DNA of 64,000 bases, from the NCBI GenBank assembly GCA_031308135.1, contig JAHLJT010000631.1, positions 146,869,708-146,933,707 of the forward strand, in the 5' to 3' direction. The translations under genes and the position numbers were made by a program. The stretch's first letter is position 1. Each line of letters begins with the position of its first letter. Below, one piece after another: positions 56,051 to 64,000 of this stretch. The notes under the pieces are model-generated. The model worked only from the letters and a program-made list of their open reading frames with translations. It ran no database searches and was not told the DNA's origin. Origin of the DNA: Acheta domesticus (lineage: Eukaryota; Arthropoda; Insecta; Orthoptera; Gryllidae).

Positions 56051-56463
56051 TAGCACCACTTGTTCATTAATACATTAATAAATCATCGGGAGAAAAAATG
56101 GAACGGTCGCCGTCGTCGCAATAAGCATGGTCGTGGCAGCGAAGGCTTTAGAAAGTGCGCAGAAAAATCGCTTCGAATGCAGGAAGTCGAGGCTGTAGAA
56201 CAGGCCTTCGTTTATTTCACATTTGCAAGATGCAGTGAAACAAATTCTTTTCAATCTTAATTTCGGCCATTTATTCAAGATGTCAGAACCGTGTCCAAAG
56301 TGTGGTACAATCGTCTCGACTTGCCAACTTATTCATTAACGCCCTGCTATTGATAGTGTAAAAGAGCTTCTGAAAATGGGAGGTAACCTTAAATCGTTGC
56401 TTAGTTCTTCTGTCGGGTGTGCCAAATTATTAAAACGCTTACAAATCACAAAATTGAACAGTC
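55917..56463 (+). repeat. Near-identical duplication, copy 2
   Basis: It is the second copy of the 547-bp segment at 50424-50970. The 66-codon frame (56060-56260) differs by one residue. At its right end it continues into family A GACG-box sequence, whereas copy 1 continues into AT-rich DNA and then the hAT relic. Confidence 0.9.
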
Positions 56464-56735
56464 TTATTTTAATTCCAGGAGCCTCGACATCAGCCATATC
56501 GATTGGGAACGGTTTAGGCGATACACAGACGGACGGACAGACGGACGTTTTGCCGTCAATCGATTTTTCAGTATCTAGAAGCAACCAAACAGGGATTTTG
56601 GCTACACTACGAGTTAGAGAATTTTTTTCTAAATTTTTCAATAGAATTTATGAATTTTTTTGTTACCAGACCCCAGCTATAAGAGATTTTCTGGCGAAAA
56701 TTCGCCATTTTCCGGCGCACGATTACATAACTTTA
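56464..56735 (+). repeat. Family A 3' end piece
   Basis: It has GGAACGGTTTAGGCGATACA, GACGGACGGACAGACGGACG at about 56528-56548, GCCGTCAATCGATTTTTCAG and CACGATTACATAACTTTATA. The palindromic terminus is lost. Confidence 0.7.
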
Positions 56736-56779
56736 TAGTGCTTATTTGTCTGCATTCTGCAGCATTTCATTTCCTATTT

Positions 56780-57020
56780 TCCCCTCACACATACAACTTT
56801 GTAAAAATTGTGATATTAAGCAAATAGCACTTTGACATTAAAAATGTGAAGGATTTGTTTAAAAAAAGATTTATGTCAAATGCAACCTGCAAAACTCGGG
56901 CCAGAATTTTAAAAATCTATTTAGTTTAATAACTCCTAAACGAAGTGTTCTAGGGTCTTAATTCTCTAATTTGGGGGCCAAAGGCCTTACAGAAACATTC
57001 TTCGCACCGTAATGTACCGA
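56780..57020 (+). repeat. Family C repeat, 3' part, copy 4
   Basis: It shares GGATTTGTTTAAAAAAAG, CTCCTAAACGAAGTGTTCTAGGG-type sequence, GGGGCCAAAGGCCTTACAG and AAACATTCTTCGCACC with 42920-43090. Confidence 0.55.
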
Positions 57021-57830
57021 ATGAGAGCTTCTGGGACATTTTATTACATTTTGTTTGTCCGGCGCTTCTCGATACAACCCCACCTATTCGGAGACGTGCA
57101 GAATCTCCAACTGTAAGTGAAATTAAGCTAATTTCTTGACATTGTACGGGATTGAATTTAACGGGTGTTCCTCTCAATTCGGTAATAAAGTCGAGGGGGC
57201 TTAAACGTTAAAAAAATGGTTTTTTGAATTTGTTTCTCTATGCATTAATTATTCAGGATTATTTTGATGAAAAAAAATATTTCGATATCTGCAATAGTTT
57301 TCGAGTTATGATTTAAAAGATATGTCGCTGCATCATGCATTTTTTAGAGTAGTAAAGTAAGCAAAACTCATGAATCGAACTTCGTCGCTTGTTTTCCAGA
57401 ATTACATTTTTCATGACCCGCTTCCCTTATAACTCAAAACTAATTATCGTAAAGATATGAAATTTTTAGGATGCGTGTAACCAAGTATTATCTACAAAAC
57501 CGTTCTAAATTCTACACTTCAGTACACTTTTTGAGATAAATATTATAAATTTGAAAACAAATTATTAATAATCAATGTATTAATTTTAGATTAAACTTAA
57601 AAATATTATTTATCCAGAGCTCTAAATAAAAGAGCATGGCTTTGTACCTGTGAGTATTTACAACTAAGTAAAAGAAGAAATTGGTGAAAATCTTCAAAAT
57701 TACTTGAGTTATCAGGGAAATACTAAGTTAATGCATGAAAACCATTGTTATTGTTCAAAAATCAACAAATTTTTTTAAAAGTTTAAAGCAAATTTTTCCT
57801 TGCAGAAAAAGCTATTTCTGTGTGTCTGTT
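57021..57830. other. Unassigned AT-rich DNA
   Basis: Nothing recognised. The low-GC sequence contains TTTCGAGTTATGA- and TTTTTGAGATAA-like motifs, as in many unclassified AT-rich repeats. Confidence 0.35.
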
Positions 57831-57904
57831 CATTTTCACTGAAGTATGATCTGCATGGAGAAAGAACGTGGAAAAGTAGTAAAAATTTAACTGCTGTAAG
57901 CTGT

Positions 57905-58335
57905 ATCTACCCCCTCAAATTATATTCTAAAGAGTTGGGTAGTACTTGCCCGATGCCTATTTTCGCATGGTCTACTTTACGTAGATTTCTAAAGGGTAAA
58001 AACTATCAGAAAAAAACTATATGGCTATCAAGGAAAGCCAAAATCTGTCAATGAAGATGGTTTAAGTACTTCAAATGCTGTTTCTAAGTAAGTGTGGTGA
58101 ATTGTTCCAAGACCATTTGTCTATAATACTGAATACTTATACAAAATTCGTTTTCAAATATCAATTTAATTGTTTTTTTTTATTTGATATTCTATAAACA
58201 CATCGGAAGTTACCGTTATACATTTTTAAAATAAATTAGCACGTTTTGTTGACAACATTCCGTCTTAATATGGAAATGGAAAGATAGGGAGGGGGTAGAA
58301 TTTAATATGCGAGAGTTCTCGCAGGGTTACGCCAG
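57905..58335 (-). repeat. Family E (LINE 3' region), copy 3
   Basis: It has GTACTTGCCCGATGCC, TGGCTATCAAGGAAAGCCAA, GAATTGTTCCAAGACCA, ATACTGAATACTTATAC and TATGCGAGAGTTCTCGCAGG. The order is the same as at 44480-44900 and 43550-43945. Confidence 0.65.
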
Positions 58336-58880
58336 TTGTACATATTTCACTTAATATTCCACGAAAACTACTACATTTGTCAAAAAGTGTGTCGGACCAC
58401 AATGAAGGAACTAATTATGGAGTACAAATTTAATTTGAAGCAAAAGTATCTATCATCAATTTTGTAGTTGTAGAAAGACGCCGAACAAAATTTCAAACTC
58501 TCACAGTTTTCGAAAAATTTTATTTAACAGTGAAAAACGGATCTATGTCATCTTTATATGTGTTACTCTATTCTTACAATAAATTTAAAGAAAAAAATTG
58601 AAACAATTTTTGAGAAAATTTTGAAAATGTTACAATTCCTTCATGTAAAGTACCCCCAAAAATTAAAAAAAAGTATTATTCAAAAAACAGAGCTTTGAGT
58701 GAGGCTAGAACGACCGGTGTTCCGGTTCAGATTGGAAAAAATACTACGCGTAGTTTAGGCACTAGTGTTGTTCACAGACGACAGACGGACAGACAGAGGG
58801 ATGGACGGACGCTTCGAAAAAAAGAAAACCAACACTTTTTCGAAATCAAGAACTCACAATTTCTGAAATATGACTGCATA
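58336..58880 (+). repeat. Family A 3' half
   Basis: It has ATATTCCACGAAAACTACTA, GTAGAAAGACGCCGAAC, CTTCATGTAAAGTACCCCC and the tract GACGACAGACGGACAGACAG at 58776-58810. No palindromic terminus. Confidence 0.7.
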
Positions 58881-59473
58881 ATGTGTAAAAGCGAGTAACA
58901 TTTAAAGATATGTCAACATAAAAATATTAAATTATACTCATTTGATATTCTATTCAAGATGAAATTTTGTATACAATTTATGTTTTAAATAATATGACCT
59001 ATGAATGAGTAATCATAACTTTTTAATTAAATTGTTGATTATGACGAGATTTAGTAATAATTAGAATCGTATACTTGTATAGTAGATGTCTAATATATCT
59101 AGTTGATTCTTTTATTTTAGTGTTCTGTATGTCACTCACCTGATGAAGGACAACAATATGTCCGAAACGCTTTGTGATACAACCTCAATGTGACGTAACT
59201 ATTTCCACTGAATGTAATGTAATAAATATTTTTAATGAAAAATAGAATGTTTACTGTCTATAAATGATAAAATCGGGTCATAAGTGAATATAAGAACTGT
59301 AAACCTTCATCTGTAAAGACAGTGATTTCGATCAATATAATTATTAACAGTAACATTTAAAGGGAGTAACAGTTACATTTAAAACGGGATGTACCAATTT
59401 TTTCTGTATCAGGGTCTCTCAATACGAATTTTTCGATCGTTGTTTCTGACGCAGCCTTATATAACGTTCTCCA

Positions 59474-59476
<3 letters not shown>
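58881..59476. other. Unassigned DNA with LINE/Penelope-type tail motif
   Basis: At about 59141-59182 CTGATGAAGGACAACAATAT and GTCCGAAACGCTTTGTG, followed by AATAAATATTTTTAAT (about 59220), resemble the CTGATGA-GG...GTCGAAACG...AATAAA arrangement near 3' ends of some retroelements. No coding part is attached. Confidence 0.3.

Positions 59477-59531
<55 letters not shown>
59477..59531. repeat. (TA)n microsatellite
   Basis: It is an uninterrupted TA repeat of about 55 bp. Confidence 0.95.
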
Positions 59532-59533
<2 letters not shown>

Positions 59534-59789
59534 CTCCGTATTTACGTCCGTATAAAAGGAGTTAAAAATAGAAATTAATTAGAAGTATTCTCACCGATGT
59601 TTCCAACTATAAGTATTACTTTTACTTTGATTTGTCACATAAACGGTACTATAAACATAAAACGTTCGTACTCATTTGAATAAAATTATTCTTAAACCAA
59701 AATGAGATAAGTTTATATTCTAGAAACACTCTTGAGTATTTAGACATGCCCTACAATGCAAAACGTTTCCTTTTTGTATTAGGAACATC
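59532..59789. other. Unassigned AT-rich DNA
   Basis: Nothing recognised. Confidence 0.3.
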
Positions 59790-60540
59790 GTGTACCCAAA
59801 GCGTTACTTGCTAACGACCACGAATCTTAAATTAGGCTGCTGCCCCGGGCCTCCTGAGCTTATCAGCCGGCTATCGCGCCAGCGGCGTCCTTTCGCCACC
59901 TGCGGCCCGCGCGCCGCCGCTCCCGCGCCGAAATATAGCGAGGCCGTCACGATGGAAGCATGTGGCCGTCCGCGGGCGCAACTTTTTTGCTCGCTGTTTG
60001 TTCGACTGTTTACGCGGCGTCGGTCACAGGCCAGCGGGCGCTGCCGGAATGTTGGCAGTACTGCGGGAAGGGCCGTGGAGGAGGCGGCGCCGACGCCGGC
60101 CGGCTCGTCGGCCTCGACCACTATAAATACGTAGACGCGCTGATTTGGCGTCGCGGCTCGTATTGTCCCACCCGTGGCCGCGTGGGGGTGATTTATTGGA
60201 GTACTCGCTAAGCGTGGAGCGGCGGCAGCGCTGCCCCCGCCGCGCCGCCTCGCTTTGACAGGCCCCACGAAACAGCGACAGCCTTTGGGTTTTTCTCGGA
60301 AACCGCGGACCGAAACTATGCCTTTGTCCCGCCACGTGTGGTGGGCGGGCGGCCGCCCCGTTTCAATTGCGCGTGCTGTGGTCGCGGCTGGGCGGGCGCG
60401 AGATGATGGAGACCGTCCGCGCTGTCGGTGCTCAGTCCTCTCCCTCCCCTCCCGACCCACTTGGCGCGTCCAGCAGCCTCGCGTCGCCCCTCCCCCACTC
60501 GTCCGAGCCATTCGCACGCATTTTCAACACCATACGGTGA
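59790..60540. promoter_or_regulatory. CpG island, about 700 bp
   Basis: GC- and CpG-rich from about 59830 to 60500 with abrupt AT-rich borders. Long frames occur on both strands in several phases, as expected from composition. One short plus frame (59960-60211) starts MWPSAGATFLLAVCSTVYAA, which looks like a signal peptide, then has four cysteines, but nothing else supports it. The island may mark a promoter of a neighbouring gene. Confidence 0.4.
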
Positions 60541-61520
60541 CTACTGTAATGGAAATTAGGAACAACCTTTTTTCACATAATGGGTATCGCAGATCAAATT
60601 CCGGGCACTAATAATGCAATGAAACATCCACGGACTATTGCAGTCTTCCTCTAATTTTGATTCTTCAGCATTTAGTTCATTCACAACATACTCGGTTTTA
60701 TTTTCTATTCAAAGAATCAATTACATGTGACTACGTAGTCACCTTAATGGAACTGCCATTCGGGATACGATTCCCGGTCGGAAAATTTTGAAAAATCAAT
60801 TTACCGCTTCCATGGCAAGCAAAAGATCTGAAAATATGTTGATAACTAGGGAAAATCTGTTCAAATTATGAGCACTGACGGAAAAGATACATTACTAAAG
60901 TAAAAGCCCTTTCAGTAGTTACGACTTACATTTAGAAGAAACACTGCTCGGATTCTCAGGATGCAAGATAGACATCCTAATATATGATATAGAAAGAATT
61001 GGGAATTTGGCTCAAATATGCAATAGCTAATAAAAGTTTAGCACCAAATGACACAAAAGTCAGGATGCTTTTATTCTAAGGATATTATTTCACAAATTCT
61101 TAGATCTATTGTTATTCCTCTTTACTTTCTTCTCACGTATTACTTGAGTTTAACTTCTTTTCCGTTTAGACATAGCATGGCTTACCGAAACTCACATGGA
61201 AAATGTAAGAGTACTGCAGAAATTACATTTTCTTTGTCAAATAAAGTCATATTGTTGATACTAGTTGGGCACTAGTTTGGATTCTCTCGACGCCCAAGAA
61301 ACAAAACTCAACCGACTATTTATGCATCAGCTGACGCTTTCTCCTCAAACTGAACAGAATTCCACAAATAGGCGTACATTTCGTCATTTTTCAAGTACAT
61401 TGTCTTCAGTGTAAAATAGCACAAATATCGCGCGATGACAAGCAAGGATTATAACATTTCATAAAAAGACAGTGAGATTGGTTCAGTAGAAACTTTTTGA
61501 AAAAACACATTTTTTACCAA
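60541..61520. other. Unassigned AT-rich DNA
   Basis: Nothing recognised; short frames only. Confidence 0.35.
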
Positions 61521-61522
61521 TT

Positions 61523-61528
61523 TATATA

Positions 61529-61590
<62 letters not shown>
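61523..61590. repeat. (TA)n microsatellite
   Basis: It is about 65 bp of TA repeat with one TATGTATA interruption near 61533. Confidence 0.95.
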
Positions 61591-61594
<4 letters not shown>

Positions 61595-63440
61595 ATCAAG
61601 AGTCACATTTTATTTCATTTAGTTAGTTATACAAAAATTTAAAGGTGTCATTTAAAGTTACATACTGTTAAATACTTTGCAATTGTCGCCGTCGGGTGGG
61701 CCTGAATAGGAGAATATCCTTTTTTATCGACACTATAAAGATGTATTGTATAACTTAATCATTAGGACATGCATTTTAACTTCTGAATATAGTATAGTAT
61801 AGTATATTTCCTTTGGAGTTTACAACATGCCGGACGTATGAACGACATTGAACGTGTAAGTTGAGAATCGTTCGGTAATGATGTTTCTTACTTTAAACAA
61901 TATTTTTTAGACACTTGCCTAAGTGCAATAATTGACTTGCTTGGTAGTTAACACATCTCAAAAATTGTTTTCTTAATACACTTATACACCTTATTTTACA
62001 GCTATTATGTTTATCTAAATAGATGCCATGAATGAACTATATTGTTTTTTTTATTTTTATAAGGAGAAACTAACTAAGAAAACTTCTGTTACAAAAGTGA
62101 GAAATCTATTACCTACAATTTATAATCATAAGAACGTTTTACTCAAAATGTTTAGTATCTGTGAGACTATCACAATGGTTTGGTCTCCAAATCTGATTGC
62201 GAAGCTTCAAAGACAAGAAAAACGGTGATAGCTCAATCCCGACTGCCCAATTCGTTTTTGTTTGTTGTTCTTTCTAGCAGCGATCTCTAACTGCTTTGAA
62301 AGATACTGTCAGCGCAAAGGCGAGTCGAGAGTGCGAGACAATGAATGCAAGCAACAACCTGCAATGAACCAACGCAAATACCAAGCGGCAAGTCAATTCC
62401 AGTCCTGTTTTAGAAGACTCTCCGAAGACAACCGAGCCATGGTTGTTAATAGTAGATGGCGATTTGATCCACGATTGTGTTAGAAATGGAAGCAGTCCTA
62501 TGGCCAACAAACAAATGCGGATCCGAAGGACAAGGAAAAGGACCAGGGAGAGAAGGAACTTAGTGCCAAGGTTGTACTGGCATACTAGGTCTTTGGACAA
62601 CAAATAGCACTGATGTAAATGCTCCCAGATTCCCGTCGATGTATCAAAAACGATTCTCTGTGGTTTTCTTCATCCCAACTGTCTTTGTGAGAAAAAGCTT
62701 AGATACAGAAAAATATAATACAATTATTTTCCAAAATATGTATCATTAAGTAAGGTTTTTATCCTTCTAGATGTGTTTCGTCACGAATACGTGTGACCAC
62801 TTTTCAAGCAGACATTTGAACGAATGTACTCGGAACGCAATGCCTTCGCGAAATATTCTGTAATCGTGCTGGATCTCTGCAACTTCATTATCTGAATTTA
62901 CAATGCAGAAAACTGTGATTTGCTTGTTGTGACCCAAAGAATGCTTTCTGAGAATTGCACAATCCCTTCCGAGCTAGCCTGAGGATTCTCCCTTTGGATT
63001 TAAAGCTCTACCGAAGAAAGAATCTGTTAGCTATGGACACTCAGAAATACCCTGAAGATTCACAAATAGCTCTTCCATCGCCACACAATGTCCTACACTC
63101 TGTCTGCATTTATTTGATTATTTATATTATTTGATTTATATATTGTTAAAGTAATATATGTGAGAATTAATGACCATTTACTAGTTTTATCATTGTTAAT
63201 TGATTCCTGTAGGGTGATCACAATCAAAATTATTGTAACTAGGTGATTTAGATACAGTGTATTATTTTCACGTTTTGTTTTACAAATTTCAACTGTTGAT
63301 GAATAGTTGTTTTTTCGATGTTACTTACCAAAATAATTGTAATTTACCTTGAAGATGACATACAAGTCGCTCCGAAAAGAATATTAGTTAACCCAATACA
63401 AGAGATTTTGCATATTTGCAATTGGGATTACTTTTCAATC
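61591..63440. other. Unassigned DNA
   Basis: AT-rich to moderate composition. The overlapping frames at 62262-62483 plus and 62274-62603 minus lie in a slightly GC-richer segment but show no recognisable domain. An AGTATAGTATAGTAT run occurs at about 61790-61806. Confidence 0.35.
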
Positions 63441-63441
63441 G

Positions 63442-63502
63442 AGAGGTGCCGTTTTTAAATTTACGTAAGTCGTTTTTAAGAGGTGCCGTTTTTAAATTTA
63501 CG
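63442..63502 (+). repeat. 24-bp direct repeat pair
   Basis: AGAGGTGCCGTTTTTAAATT plus TACG occurs at 63442-63465 and 63479-63502. The 37-bp period suggests a tandem duplication with a diverged remainder. Confidence 0.85.
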
Positions 63503-63606
63503 AGACGTTAAACATAGTATCAGTATATTGTTTGTATTGTAATCTATTGAAAGGGACTCCTTCATTTAGAGATACATTATTTTAAAAAAGAGAAATTTAT
63601 TCATTA

Positions 63607-63743
63607 TTCATATTATTATTATTATTATTATTATTATTTTCCATTACATCACGACTGAAGATGTTATGAGTCGGCTGAATATACAATCTACTCCAGGTTG
63701 CAACCAGCTACCTAAGGAGCAGATCCGGTGACTATCAGTGCCT
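63607..63743 (-). mobile_element. LINE 3' UTR with (AAT)n tail
   Basis: On the minus strand, about 105 bp of noncoding sequence follow the stop at 63744-63746. They end in (AAT)n of about 25-30 bp (plus 63612-63637). A short UTR and a simple-repeat tail instead of poly(A) fit LINE groups with microsatellite tails. Confidence 0.6.
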
Positions 63744-64000
63744 CTACAATACTTTACGCAGAATGTGGGCTGTTCCAAATAAAGCGATTTCTTGCACTTC
63801 CCAGTCTTTTGAATTACCAGGGAGATTAGACGAGTTCTTACTCAAATTTTGCGGAACAAATCTCAGAGCTCCGATAACTATCGGGACGACCTGTGCTTTT
63901 ACGCCCCACATTCAGCTGATCTCAATTTCCAAACTCTTGTATTTAAGACGTTTCTCTGCCTCCTTGGTAACGACGTTTTGATCGCAAGGTACAGCAACAT
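63744..64000 (-). pseudogene. LINE ORF2 C-terminal tail, continues beyond window
   Basis: Reading on minus from the window end: VAVPCDQNVVTKEAEKRLKY, KSLEIEIS, a TGA stop, MWGVKAQVVPIVIGALRFVP, then EVQEIALFGTAHILRKVL and the final TAG. I recognise this as the conserved tail found after the reverse transcriptase in one widespread LINE group (pattern -AVP-D-NV---E-EK--KY--L--E---MW-----VIPIVIGALG and ALLGTAHILR-VL). One in-frame stop and the cut at the window edge make it a partial pseudogene as seen. The upstream RT lies outside. Confidence 0.7.

Noticed and set aside
59804..60517. 237-codon minus-strand frame
   Set aside because: Arg/Ala/Gly-rich throughout, overlaps other open frames in the CpG island, no domain seen.

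Overview
The window reads as intergenic or intronic DNA from a large, repeat-rich arthropod genome, most likely an insect. The evidence is: Gypsy-type LTR and Jockey-like non-LTR retrotransposon remnants; hAT, Tc1/mariner, Tigger-like and piggyBac-like DNA transposon relics; tRNA-derived SINE-like sequence; AT-rich background with isolated CpG-dense islands; and no bacterial gene organisation. The species cannot be named from the sequence alone. No complete, confidently identified host gene is present. The best host-gene candidate is a 126-codon minus-strand reading frame (29796-30176) inside a CpG-dense island, with an N-terminal hydrophobic anchor or signal.

Layout. 1-7700: unassigned DNA, a family B repeat, several family A copies and a Tigger-like element (6855-7676). 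7836-8135: Gypsy integrase C-terminus. 8140-11090: family A modules and tRNA-like sequence. 11090-15910: a decayed LINE whose reverse transcriptase is split by a 3.9-kb Gypsy-type element (5' LTR, PBS, frameshifted gag, protease, start of RT, 100-bp 3' LTR stub). 17623-18042: a fold-back element. 18290-28200: almost continuous family A, carrying nested insertions (508-bp MITE, hAT-like element, palindromic mariner MITE) and a 430-bp 12-bp-period array. 28833-30350: a second mariner MITE with a 195-bp nested insertion, then the CpG island ORF. 30660-45100: mostly unassigned DNA with repeats B-E, a SINE and two or three CpG islands. 44805-45892: LINE RT remnants. 45888-58880: more family A, a piggyBac-like MITE, an 8-bp-TSD hAT relic, and a near-identical 547-bp duplication. 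59790-60540: CpG island. 63607-64000: the 3' end of another LINE with an (AAT)n tail.

Little can be said about genes working together. What can be reconstructed is an order of insertion: LINEs and family A are the older substrate, and MITEs, hATs and the LTR element inserted into them. Several junctions are confirmed by target-site duplications plus uninterrupted paralogues elsewhere in the window. Family A is the most notable unexplained structure. It is a modular AT-rich repeat with a GACGGACG-type microsatellite at a fixed internal position and a CTTTCCC...GGGAAAG palindromic terminus. I could not assign it to a known class. All assignments are by eye; no searches were run.
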